A stretch of 64,000 nt of DNA from Trochalopteron elliotii (Eukaryota > Chordata > Aves > Passeriformes > Leiothrichidae), in NCBI GenBank assembly GCA_024734555.1, contig JANPWX010000010.1, positions 2,081,027-2,145,026 of the forward strand, written 5' to 3'. The notes beneath the pieces are model-generated. The model was not told the origin of the DNA and made no database searches. It saw only the letters and a program-made list of their open reading frames with translations. Below, piece after piece: positions 34,626 through 46,700 of this stretch (within the stretch, counting starts at the first letter, position 1; every line of letters starts with the position of its first letter). The position numbers were made by a program, and so were the translations under genes.

Positions 34626-35345
34626 TTCCCAGCGACAGGCGCTGCTGCTTTTGAGCCGCCGCGCTCTGCCTCTCGCAGTCTGGCACTAGAGAGATTGCTC
34701 CCNNNNNNNNNNNNNNNNNNNNNNNNNNNNNNNNNNNNNNNNNNNNNNNNNNNNNNNNNNNNNNNNNNNNNNNNNNNNNNNNNNNNNNNNNNNNNNNNNN
34801 NNNNNNNNNNNNNNNNNNNNNNNNNNNNNNNNNNNNNNNNNNNNNNNNNNNNNNNNNNNNNNNNNNNNNNNNNNNNNNNNNNNNNNNNNNNNNNNNNNNN
34901 NNNNNNNNNNNNNNNNNNNNNNNNNNNNNNNNNNNNNNNNNNNNNNNNNNNNNNNNNNNNNNNNNNNNNNNNNNNNNNNNNNNNNNNNNNNNNNNNNNNN
35001 NNNNNNNNNNNNNNNNNNNNNNNNNNNNNNNNNNNNNNNNNNNNNNNNNNNNNNNNNNNNNNNNNNNNNNNNNNNNNCGCCGAAACGGGGCCGGGCTGTC
35101 TAACCGAAGTCGCCGCCGTGCGCGGGGCTCTGCCCGCCCGGCCCCGCTGAGGCGGCCCGGGGGACGCCGAGCCCGGGAGGGCCGTCCCGCCCTGCCGTGA
35201 GGGACCTCCGGTGGGTGATGTGTGGTTTATAGAAGTTAGTTGCAAACCCCCGATTTTCAGAGCCCGTGTGTCTCTACATGCGGAGTTGTTCGGTTCTGTT
35301 GGTGTGGTCTTCAGCAGCGAGTGCGTACTGATTGCGCCGTCCATT
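34626..35345. promoter_or_regulatory. CpG-island-like segment interrupted by a 375-N gap
   Basis: Both flanks of the gap (34703-35077) are rich in CpG in an otherwise AT-rich window: gagccgccgcgctctgc on the left, and a run of CGCCG, GGGGCCGGG and CCCGGGAGGGCC on the right. A donor-like ACCTCCG|gtgggt follows 35210. A GC-rich stretch that the assembly could not close is typical of an avian CpG-island promoter. It lies downstream of MIGA1 and 6 kb upstream of the NEXN start-codon exon, so it may hold the NEXN first noncoding exon, an antisense RNA promoter, or both. Confidence 0.55.
34703..35077. other. Assembly gap (375 N)
   Basis: A run of N inside a CpG-rich segment. A second gap of 3 N is at 6461-6463. 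Open frames spanning the gap are meaningless. Confidence 0.99.
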
Positions 35346-35440
35346 GGTTCTGCTGCACTCTGAAGTGATGGCTGTAAAACAGAGTGGCTTGGGAGAAAAT
35401 ATTTGGTTTCTGTGACAGCTTGCAAATTAGTTATTGTTAG

Positions 35441-35512
35441 TTATTAGTTAGGTAAATAAGTTGTATTATTAGTTGTTAATTAATATTAGTTGTTATTAGT
35501 TAGGTAAATAAG
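35441..35512. repeat. 20-bp direct repeat, 52-bp period, in AT-rich tract
   Basis: ttattagttaggtaaataag occurs at 35441-35460 and identically at 35493-35512, with related ttagttattagt words between them. Local slippage or duplication just right of the CpG-rich segment. Confidence 0.85.
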
Positions 35513-38500
35513 GGCGTCTTTTAAGCAAACTGATATCAAAAAAAGCATGTTTAATGAAGCATGTAAGAATTTCAAGAATTAATCAGTAAATGATTAATGG
35601 TATGGTAGAAAATATAGTACTCTTAATATTAGATCTCAGGTCTTAAGAGACATTAGATGTAAATAATTGTCCAGTGAAATGAAATGATGAATTCTAGTTA
35701 GTCTTACAGGAGGGCTAAGTGTGTCAATCAAGGAGCATGCAGAAGTATGAGAATGTGACTGGTATATGTAGAAAGCACAGTCTGGTGAAATACAAGAACT
35801 GTGTTTAAGGCATTAGATGGCTTAAGACATTAATAAGGAAAACTTTCTCTGACTGCATTTGGAATGTATTAGATGAGTTGTTTTCTCAGTGAAAGAAGTC
35901 AGGCAAGCATTTATGTGGTTATCCAGCTTTGAAATTCCTTTAAGGAGGAGGACCAGTGCCATGTGCAAGCTGGCTGTGGGGAGGCATTGGGAGAGCGGGG
36001 CAGGACGCAATGGAAGTGACCCTTGCTGTGCACTGAAGGCAGCTGTACATGCTCAGGTGAAGGTGGTACACATGATCCAGCTTTTACAGGCATCAGTACC
36101 ACCACCAGGGTAGGGCTGCTCGAGGGGAAGCAGCAGCGTGTCTCTGGGAAGCCCTGGAGAGCTCTCCTTCGTGGCAGAGGCAGAGTTCAGGCCATGACCG
36201 CTGTGGGTATCCACCCCTGCTTCAGTTTGAGTTGGCCAAGAGCATTTCTGAGAACAGGCAGAAAGGCTGTGTCCTGTCAGCGGGGAGGATCCAAGTTGCA
36301 ATAGCGCCTCGTGGCCAGTATTTGCATTGCCTTGGTCTCTGAAGTCCTGTCAGTGAAGTCAATAGAGCACACAGCTCATCTTCAGCTGCTGTGACACAGC
36401 GGGGACTGGAGGAACTGTGTCGTAGGGCAAAATATCCTGGGGATATTTCTCTTGGGGACCTCAGTTCACAATTTACTGCCACTTCCATTAGGATCAGCAG
36501 ATACCAGGGAACATGAAATCATGGGCCAGAAGATCTCAGCAGAACTTCCCCATTACAAGAGCAGTCTCTGAACCCCCATTATGTTTGCTCTGGAGCCTGT
36601 GTACCCCATAATAGTAGAAGAGAGTAAGGAATCAACAGAGAAGGGTGATCACATTTTTTTAATAGTTGGGCTGGATGGCAGTGTTGCATTAGGAGTGTTT
36701 ATAGCTGTATAAAACATAGGCATCCTTTATAATATGTATGTTTCTATAAATAACCCTATCTGCAAGGAGTATTCTACAACAAAATAAGACTCTCGATAAA
36801 TGTTGAAGTGTGATAAATTCAAAGATTGAGGAAAAGATTGTGTATGAAAAAGTATCTGGGTCTCTTGTTGGTAAGCATTCTGGTCTTTAAATAAAGGCTT
36901 AATGAAGGAAATACAAGTGAGTGGAGGTAGTCTCCACTCACTTGTGAAGTTTAGACAGCTGGTATTAATTGTCATAACTCCCTGGCTTCAGTGGAGCTGA
37001 TGGTTGATGCCAGCTCAGGATCTTCTATGCATGATAATTTTAGTATCTACTTCAGTATCTGTAATTTGGTACAACAACTGGTAGTGTCATTCCAGACCAG
37101 TTACAGGGAGGACATAAATGATGACCACTTCCCCTCCTCTGTCCAGTTGTGTTTAATATTTTGTTAAATATTTCAATGCTGCGGGCTGTGTTTGCCTCTG
37201 CTTGGTGCTTTGGCTGCAAGCAGTGAGTTTCCAACTCTCACAGTTTGGTTTTCTTATATAATGGAGTCTTCCCTGAAAGTAGATCACAAAGAGGAGACAG
37301 ATGGCAAACGTAACTTAGACCGTGCCATGAAGGGCTTATTTATAACTCACAGTACCCAGTAGGAGAGCAGGGGCCTCCCGAAAGGAGAAATCACCGAGGA
37401 ACTGGACCTTTTTTTAAAGTCCTGACTTCATACTCCTATTGTAAATAGTGGTATTCAGTTCAGGGAAATGCTGGTATCTTTTGTGTCTCATGTGAGGATG
37501 TTTATCATGCCTCTGAAAAACAAGAATTCTTTTGAAGAAAGCAAACTTTATTATTTAGGGGAAGGTTTTTTATTTTTTAATCTGGTTAAAGTTGCACAAC
37601 CTTTTTTTTTTTTATCAATTGAGGACTCTGACCTGCTTTCAGGAATGGAAATTAATTAAATTTCAGGAGATGGATTTTGGGACTTCTGAACCATCAAACT
37701 TTCTGTGTCCCCTGAATGTTTTTTTCTTTTTGAACTTTTTTTTTAATCTCAAAATAAAATTTTAGGGAGGCTGCATGTAAAGTTGAAAAAGTGCTATGAC
37801 CATAACAGAAGAAGGCATACCAGAGGTGATTGCTTGTCCATTTACAGTAAATGAGTAAGATGTTTGTAAACAGTAATTTTTTTACAGAACATTTCTAATC
37901 TGTTGCCTGGTTTTCCTATGCATTATTTGCTTTGTATTAAATTTTCACTTGAACATAGAGATCCCTCTCTACATTACAGCCAGTCAAGTTAAATGGCATT
38001 TTCTCTTTCTTGCAATTCCAGAGGTAGGACCATTGATCACTGGATGCAGGTTAAATTTTTCTTGAGGAGTGGATGGACCTTTTAAAGGGATCCTGCAGTA
38101 TAAAACTCATAACACCAGAGTAACTTTATCAAAGTAACTTTATCAAAGATATGTCATTTAATTGTAGGAAAGATAAAATGTGGAGAGAAAAGAATTTACA
38201 CTATTTTCAGGTGAATGCTGGAGTGATGAGACTGGGTTGACAAAGGGTAACAAGCTGAACTTGTTTTTTGATCGTGGTTATGTTCAAAGTTATCATCTGG
38301 GATTTTTTTTTGAGTGAGAAGCTTCAAGGAGAAAGTCTTACAACTTCTGCTAAGGTACGTTGATCTTGGGAAATAAAAGAAAAGATGAGACTGAATATTA
38401 GGATTGGACAGCTTTGTAATAGGAGAAATAGTTTCTGAAGTAAGCAACTAAACAGGCAGGCTTGTGTTGCCTCAAAAAATAAGAATTACTTTTATTAGAT

Positions 38501-40919
38501 GAACTCTGGGAAAACAGCAAACAAGAATACATACATATAAATGCACAATTTAATATAACTAGTTCATCTCAAAGGGAATTAGTAGGTCAAGGTTTCTTGG
38601 GTTGGGAAATCTATTACTGCAGATACTTCTGCAAAGCTATTGGCAGATGAGGAAGGCACTGTTCTTCCACGACTGGAGGCTGTCAGGACTTCCTGATGCA
38701 GCCACTTGGGTTTCTCGGCACCAATTCATTGACCTCTCCTGATGGTGAGGCAGATACAAAGGAGCTTCAGTCCATGGTGGTTGTTCCTGAAGTTGTGGTC
38801 ACTGCCTCACAGACCCAACTCAAAACTCAAGGAGTGCTTTTTTTCTCAAATATTTTGATTGTGTTAATTGGAAATTACTCATCTGCCCTGAGGGGTGCCT
38901 GAGGCAGCGTCCAGCTGCTGGTCCTGCTCAAGGTTTGATGGTCATGGAGAGGGATGGAAGTGCAAACATGGGTGGTATCATGTTTAGCAGTGTGCTGGTG
39001 CTTTATATCAATATCTTTTAGCATCAGAGGTGGAGGTAGGATGACTTGCAGAGGCAAAATGCCTTGGAGCCAGCTGGCTAACCTTCAAACATATTAGTGA
39101 TGCCAATGAACTGGAAAGTAGCCTAAAGTAATAGCAGATATGGCAATATTCCAAATGGCAGAAACATATCTGCCATCTTGAAGGCCCACAACCTGTTTTG
39201 GCACTATTTTGGAAGTTCAGATAGCAGGAACTTGCGAAGAAAATTTCTTCCAACATTCGCACTTCTAAGGAAAATTTCAGATTTGTTATCCCACTGTCAA
39301 GAGGTTCAGATAATTGGAGCTATCAGAAAGGTTCAAGACAAAGTCTTGACTCATGAACATCATCTTCTTCTTACAATTAATAGCACATAATAAAGCAGAC
39401 TTTGGAATAGTTTTCAAATGACTTTAAGATGAAGCCCTATCCATGGGGTACATTGCTGTGGTCAAGATTAGTGGTAACCTTACCTTGAGGTGTTGAGGTG
39501 AAATGGAATTTCTTGTGACAGATTATCTTTGAGTCTTTTCTGCTCCAGCCCCATGCCAAGGGTAAAAGGTCTCTGTGCCCCAGGTTACTTCAGTGCAAGG
39601 ATTGCACCAGTTCATGACATTCCTTTGTTTTCTGATGGGTTCCTGCAGTAAACCTTTGAATCGGCCGCTGTATGTGAAGTACAAGGCTAAAGGCTGCCAG
39701 CCCAATAGGGGAAGGAGCCATTAAAAGAGCAGAGTACCAAAAGAAGAGAACAGAGAATTTTCTCTAAGACCTGGTTATAGAAATAAAGAAGTTAAAAGAT
39801 TTGAAGCAGTTTTAAGGTTATACTGATCACAGTGGGGATTTTACTGACATGCACAGAAGTCAGCTAAAGCTTACAGAGATGTGCAAATCCTGCACAGTGT
39901 ACAAATGGATGGCAAAGACTATAGGGACCCTGAGGTTACAGAATGCTGATACAATTATCTGCCTTTCTAGAATCCACACAATTCTAACATGCTGTGGCTG
40001 ACCTGAAACAATCTCAGTAGGAACTGCTACTTAGTGACTATATGTTCGTGCGTTCACAAGTGAGAAACTGAAATGCCTTGGATTCCTATCAGTCTACGAA
40101 TGAAGGAGTGGGGTGGGGGTGGTGTGACCTTCCGTACTAAATTGTTGAAAGAGAACACCAAATTGCTCTCCAGAACATCTCTGTTGAAGCCAAATTTGAA
40201 GAGTTTAGAATCTGTAAATCAGGGCAAGCGTTGGTAGCTAAATGGTCATTTCATATGTTGTGACTGCTTTCATTGGGAAAAACATCCCAAGATCTCTAAG
40301 AATCCCATTCCACCTGTGTAGCTACAGCAGTGCTGGTGAGCACTGGTGATGTTGGTGTATTTTGAAGAGTTTACATGAAAACAACTCTTAATATTTTTAA
40401 AACTACATAAATATTTGTGTTTATAATCTGTTTGCAATCAACAATTAGGGAATTTGAAAAATAAGAGCTTCACTTTCTATATAATGAAAATCCCTGATTT
40501 CAGCTTCTCTAAACAAGTGAGAAGTCCTTTCTAGTGGTAAGCTGCTTTTCCAGCATTTTTGCTTTAAGTCCCTTAGTCCCTTATTTACACCGTGTTTGGC
40601 ACACTGGGTTTTTAGGATTTCCTGGGACTCAGAGGATTGATACAATACAGACACCAGTAGCGCTGGAGTCACATCATTATTTCCTTCCTCCCACAAGCTC
40701 TGATACACCTGAAGCTTAAAAGAAAAGAAAAAAAAAAAAGAAGAGAAAGTGCCTTTCTGTTAGTTTCCTAGTAAATACAGTGTACTTTAAAAATTCTAAC
40801 AATTTTCTTCTAAAAAACGTTATGCAGTTTCCAGAACACAACTAAATCACATAAATGCTTTATCTGTATGTAGTTTACCTATCCCATTTCATGGTTTTTA
40901 ACACTACTTTTCCCTGGAG
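35513..40919. other. Noncoding stretch upstream of NEXN
   Basis: No coding exon found; it is probably NEXN intron 1 or intergenic DNA. It contains a 14-bp-arm perfect inverted repeat (36913-36945), a 14-bp tandem duplication (agtaactttatcaa, about 38119-38147), and T tracts near 37600 and 37735. A stretch at about 38.7-40.4 kb is less AT-rich and might be an unrecognised decayed repeat. MEF2-like words (ctataaataa at 36744, ttatttataa near 37335) occur but are too short to mean much. Confidence 0.5.
36913..36945. repeat. Perfect inverted repeat, 14-bp arms, 5-nt loop
   Basis: Arm 1 acaagtgagtggag (36913-36926), loop gtagt, arm 2 ctccactcacttgt (36932-36945), no mismatch. Flanking bases do not extend the pairing, so it is short for a pre-miRNA. 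Confidence 0.9.
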
Positions 40920-41165
40920 AACGGCCCTGGGAGAAGGGACAGCATCACTTTGGACTGGTGTGCAGGGTGAAGGGCCGGGGATGTGACACATGGCTCTTCC
41001 CCGGCCCATCTCGCCTCCCGCAGCCGCATGAAGGCAAAGCAGCGGCTCGGGGAGGCTCCGGCCCGAGCTCCGGCAGCCGCAGCCCCGCTCACGACTGCGG
41101 GACGTCCCTTGTGCTGCCACCGGGAACAGCACTTTGGCAACAAACAGCCGGGGAAGCCAGAGCTT
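40920..41165 (+). promoter_or_regulatory. GC-rich block just upstream of the NEXN start-codon exon
   Basis: About 240 bp rich in CpG and GC (ggctcggggaggctccggcc, ctcacgactgcgggacgtcc) in AT-rich surroundings, ending about 270 bp before the start-codon exon. A TATA-like ctatatagag lies at about 41219-41228. It is a candidate alternative or muscle promoter or 5' noncoding exon for NEXN. No consensus CArG box was found, and the open frames here have no recognisable product. Confidence 0.45.
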
Positions 41166-41435
41166 GGCTCCAAGTGGTTTGTTTTTTTAAATGGAAATTA
41201 GAACCCAATATCTAGGACTATATAGAGGAGTTATGAGCATGAATAGTGAATCATAAGCTTGTTCTTTTAATTACTGTGGCATACTTAGAACCTATTCATG
41301 TCTTCAAAAGCCCCAGAGGACCAAGTGAAATTGTGATACATCAATTTCAGCCTATGCAAACTTATTTACAGGAAGATGGTTAAAGCATCATTTAAAAGGA
41401 AAAGAAAGAAATATAACTACAACTGTTTCTTTCAG

Positions 41436-41517
41436 GTAGAAACTGAAAGCCATCTTAAACATACCAGGTGCAGAGCACGATACAGTCACCATGAATGACA
41501 TTGCACAGAAAACCGAG
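41436..41517 (+). CDS. NEXN: NEXN start-codon exon (5' UTR plus codons 1-9)
   Basis: Acceptor tgtttctttcag ends at 41435 and donor GAG|gtatgt follows 41517. ATG 41491 lies in a good context (gtcaccATGA) and encodes MNDIAQKTE, against human MNDISQKAE. The upstream acceptor implies at least one earlier noncoding exon. Confidence 0.93.
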
Positions 41518-43746
41518 GTATGTACCAATTTTAAGGTAATCAAGGCAATGTAATAATTTATAACTGATGCTTGCAAAAGTAATAAGTACAAACATTTGTA
41601 ATATTTATACTGGTATTGCCATCAGTTTTAGACAATGAAAGGGGACTTGTTAAGTAGCTTAAGATTTGATGTAATCTGTGAATTATCTGTTCTCATTAGA
41701 AAAACATGAAGGAGGAAGGCAAAATAAATGCAACAAAATAGGAAGAAGGTTTAAATGTTGGTGGTGAAATTCTGGGCAACATTTACGTCTGATTCTAAAA
41801 TGTAAATATAGTAGGCTACTTCAAATATTTCTTCTTCTACATAGACTGTGTAGCAGGAACAAAAACTTCTGGTGAAGGTGGGAAAATACAAAACATGGCA
41901 TGTTTTTAGCCAGTTTTCTCAGTATTACTTTATTGAGAACACTTCCATTGTCCTCACTGTAGAAAGAAAAACTTCACAATACTGGAAGTGGGAACCTTTG
42001 GTGTTTGGACACCCACAGAGTAATCACTGGCAAAGAAATGTCCATGTGCTGTATCAGTATCAGAGCCCTGACAGTCCAGCGATCTTTGCACTTCATAACA
42101 TAAAATCACTGGGCTCCTGGTTTCCTCTAGATATTAAAAAAATAAGCATATAATGTATTGGAAGTTTTAAATTAAGAAATACTACTGTTTATTTAAAAAC
42201 TATAGCTGGTGGTTGAAGTGTTGCAGAAAAACTCCCATACATATTGTACTGTTTTATGTATCTATGTCTTTATATCTCTTTTAAATGTTAGGGGCAGAGA
42301 GTCTCTTTGGTGACTGCTTAAGATTGAAAGCAACAATATAAATCTGTATCTAATTTAATACTTTAACATAATGCTGAATGTTGTTTTGGATATTTTAATA
42401 CTTATGACCATTTATGAACAAATACAATGATGCTTAACTGATGATGGCTCATGGCACAAAGTTCATAATCTCAATTGCACTTCTGTTTTATGGTCTTACA
42501 TTCTTTCTAATCCAATCTATCAGAATATTTCTGTCTATCTGTTTCACCTTTCTTTTTCTTATCTTCATTTCTTCTATATCTTCACCAAGATTCTGCTTTC
42601 TTCATCTAAACCCGTCCAAAAGTCCTATGTGCCCAAGCTTCACAAGGGTGATGTAAAGGATAAATTTGAAGCTATGCAGAAAGCAAGGGAAGAAAGAAAT
42701 CAAAGGAGATCTAGAGATGAAAAGCAAAGAAGAAAAGAACAATATGTTAGAGAGAGAGAATGGAACAGGAGAAAGCAGGAGGTTATTTTCTTTGCTAATA
42801 TTTTGTGTTGTATTAATATTTAATATTATATCTGAAAATTTATTCACATTATTTAAAAACAATAATACTGGGATTTCATTTAAGTTATAAAGACAGTTTA
42901 CTTTCTGTGTTTCATCAACTAGATGAAAGAACTGCTTGGATCTGATGAAGACGATGACACCAAAGTATCTAAAATAGAAAAGGGTTATGTTCCAAAGCTC
43001 ATAGGTAAGAGAGGCCTGACTTCAAAGGCCAAAGAATTCTCTGGGTTAAGTGTTAGATGGAACTGCTGAGCTGTGCATTTCATGTCCACAGGAACTGTTA
43101 AAGGCAAGTTTGCAGAGATGGAGAAGCAAAGGCAGGAAGAAGAAAGAAAAAGAATGGAAGAAGAAAGAAAGCGCAGAATTGAACAAGATATGATTGAGAA
43201 AAGAAAAATACAAAGAGAGTTGGCAAAAAAGGCACAGGAGGTAAGTTCATCTGACCACAACAGTCAGGATGTCATTGTAAACAATAAACACAAAGAATGT
43301 TTTCTATTGATCAGAAAGATTTGGTCTTAAGATTTCTCACAGTAGACATTTACATGGGAGATGTTCAGTGGGGTGGAAGTGAGATATAATGTACAGAGAG
43401 TCTTCATTTCTTTACAGTAACAATTTTCTTGTAAGCTCTAGAGTTGCAGATGAAACTGAGCAGGCATAAACTTGGTAGGAGCCAGGCACAAATTCTGGTG
43501 TCATATGCATATGCGTTTACTAAACTAATATGAAAATGTTTCTTGTATTTTATCAACTCTTACTTCAGACAACCTTTGCTTCTAAGTTGGTAATTAGAAT
43601 TCAGTGATACATGAACTAAGGCAAGCAAGAAGTAGTAAGAAAATGCCAGTGGCAGGCAAAAATGAGACAACACTAAAGCAGCAAAAATAATAAATCATGA
43701 AGATCCAGGTCATGTTTTATTCCTTTGCCATTTTGTGAATCATCAC

Positions 43747-43781
<35 letters not shown>

Positions 43782-46700
43782 CCAGACTCCAACTTTTGTT
43801 GATGCCGATAAAGCAAGTTCTGTCTTTCGCAGAATTTTGTGAAGGGATATCAAACTTAATTCCTTTTGCAAATTTTCTTCAGTGCTGCAAATATTGCAGT
43901 GAGAGTAAACATTTAAATGATGGACTAAAAACATGCAAATCTCTATTTAACCAAATTATAGTAGTGCTTAATTTAGGTTTGAATTTGTTGTAAGAAATGA
44001 AAAGTAGTGCCATAGGAGAACTCAGTTTTTAGACTGTCTTTTCTAGTAAACTTCTAACATTGTTAAAACTGTATTTTGAATTGGCATTGTATCTAGCATA
44101 TATTTAATTTACTCTGCAAGACAGAAGTATATACATGTAGAATTTTCAAAAGTATGTTAATTTTAGGGCATAACATAGGCACACCATAGGAAGCAAGCAC
44201 AGCATGAGGCTTTTTTTCAGGAGTTGAGGGGAAGACAATGTCACTTGAATCAGAAATAATCAATTACTTTGGTTTAGATTTTTTTTAAACTTTTTTAATA
44301 TAATTCTGGAATGTTTAAATGAAGAATGGACATCTCAAGTACTGTTCTGGGTTCAGCACTGTGTTGAGAATGCTTTAGCAGACTCTGTGTGGGATGTTTT
44401 ATGTCTTGTTGCCACTTCCTTGATAAGCTGACCTATCTGCAGTATTCCAACAGAGCTTCGGTCATTACCATCCTGGTGACTTTATGTGCTACATACATAT
44501 CACTGATACAAAAAGAATTTCCAGTTCTATGTTTGCAACTCTAAGGCAAAGAGCCAAATTAATGTAATCATATGAAATTCTCATTTAATAGATTGATGAC
44601 TTTAACAATACGGGAACTGAATCAGCAGCTGAGGTAATCAGATTTTTTTAAAGAAATGTTCACCTACATTTTTATTCACTTTGTTTTATTATTGTAATTT
44701 GGGTTGGGAAAACTTAGAAAACAGCACACGAATACCTAAATAAAGTTCAATCAAGGAGCTAACGAATTTTTAACATATATGGAACTATCCCTGTACTTGA
44801 AATCAATATATTGAAGTCTGAAACAGAGCCTGGACTATGAAAACTTTGTGGTTTGTTAAAAACATCTAAAATGTAAATATTCAAAGCCACCAGAATTATT
44901 TTACATATTTTGGGAATGATTCCTTTAAGTCCTCTGGCTTTGCAAAGAATTATCTTAAAAGCTCTTTGCCTTAAACTTGAAATTAAAGGGGGATTCTGGG
45001 TTAGATATCAATGCAGAGATGTTTGAACACCTCACTCAGTTAACTTTTTTATTTTTTTTTACTAATGTACCACATGGGTTTTGATTTTAAGTCATGCAAG
45101 TAAATGTTTTATTTCAAAAAGCTGGGCCCAAAGGTCCAATTGTCTTTCACTAACAGAAGAAAACCACACTCCTACTACAGTTTTGGAAAGAAAAAGCCTA
45201 AACCCATAAATTCATCAGTTTTAACTTATTCGATAGGAGGCAAAAATACAGGTAAATTATATTTTGGCAAATATGTTGTAAAAATAGAGTTGAAGCAGCA
45301 CCATCCTTCAAAAAACAATTACTGTACCTGATAAATTACATACTAGAAATTACAAATTACATCTTTCTGTGTTGAGCTATTGGCTTATTCCAGCCTCAGT
45401 TTATTATCATTTACATAATAAATGTAAAACTGGAAGTAGAGTGTGGTAACAATTGCTGTGTATTCAAAATTATACCTGTTCTTTCCCCAACCTTGAGTTT
45501 TTATGGCTAACAGTTAATGAAAATCTATAAAGAAATCAAGGAGTTTGCCAGCCATTACATTTAAAATATAATTCAGTCTTGATACTCTTCAGATATTAGA
45601 AGAAAACTAGTGACTGCCATAGGCAGGTGGATTTATTCTTGTGGGTAATATCCAATACAAGTAGATATTTTGGAAGCTTTGGTGCACCCAGGTCAAAACA
45701 GCAGGTTCTTTAAGAAATGAGGCAATCTAGAAGTCAAGTTTCATGAGAATATAATAAATATCTTTTTGGACAGGAAGGGGATGATTCACTGCTAGTTACA
45801 GTAGTGCCTGTAAAAAGCACCAGGACACCTGGGAAGATGAAAATAACCTCCGAGAACACAGGAAAGGAGAGAGCAGAAGAAAGAGAGACACAAGATGAAG
45901 AAATGAAGCTAAAACATGAGGAACAAAACCAATTCCTTAAGGAACCCAAGTGCCTTTCATTTGTCAAGGTAAACCAGTCATCCAAAAATACCTATATAAT
46001 AGGTAGTTATTGGCTTAAGATACAACTGTTTCATTTTTCTTACACAGGGTGAAAATGAAAACAGTGACACTCAAGAGCCTCTGTCTCCTGGTAAGCTGAA
46101 AGTCACATTTGAAGAACTGGAAAGACAAAGGCAGGAGAACCAAAGGCGGCAGGCAGAGGAAGAAGCACGGCAGCGATTGGAAGAGGAGAAACGCGCCTTT
46201 GAGGAGGCCAGGCAGAGAATGGTAAATAAATGTTTGGTTCATGCTGGTACACAACTGGCACATTGATTTTACATTCTTTTCTGTAGGTGATTATGCTTCT
46301 TTCTTATTCCTTAACTTTAGTTCAAGCTGTTAGGAGTCTGGAAATGAAGTTTTGAAAGACATTTTTGACCTTTGTTCTAACTCAGTACCCACACTGGCAC
46401 AATGCTTTAGACATTCTTTCAGCAAACCAAAGAAATATAGGTCTTTTGATTTTCTTCTCATTAGTAGATTTTTTTTATCTACACTTTGTAGTACCTTAAG
46501 CTGTAAGCCTTTAAGATGAGTGGCTGTTTTCTTCTGAAATAGTGCTGCAGATGGTTCAGTATCCAGTTTTTGATGCAAACATTCTGTAGTAACAGAATGC
46601 TATTTCTTATCCCCATATTTATTTGTAAATGTGATAGAAACATACATGAATTATAACTCTCTTCTTATGAAAGGAAAAAAAAAACCCAAAAAAAACCCCA

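Noticed and set aside
34583..35425. Long open frames across the CpG-rich segment on both strands
   Set aside because: They are open only because of the 375-N gap. The readable ends are GC-composition effects with no recognisable product.
38690..40350. Possible decayed retroelement or processed pseudogene upstream of NEXN
   Set aside because: Less AT-rich than its surroundings, but I could find no LTR termini, reverse-transcriptase motif, poly(A) tail with target-site duplication, or homology to a known gene.
40875..41215. Overlapping open frames on both strands in the GC-rich block upstream of NEXN
   Set aside because: Low stop density is expected in GC-rich DNA. No frame joins correctly to the NEXN start-codon exon, which has its own ATG and an upstream acceptor.
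41200..41230. CArG box near the NEXN start
   Set aside because: ccaatatctagg has eight rather than six bases between CC and GG, including a C, so it does not fit the SRF consensus.
43750..43779. Possible CRISPR-like or structured array at the TA tract
   Set aside because: A plain dinucleotide microsatellite with no spacers. CRISPR, operon, phage and other prokaryotic features are not expected and not seen in this vertebrate locus.
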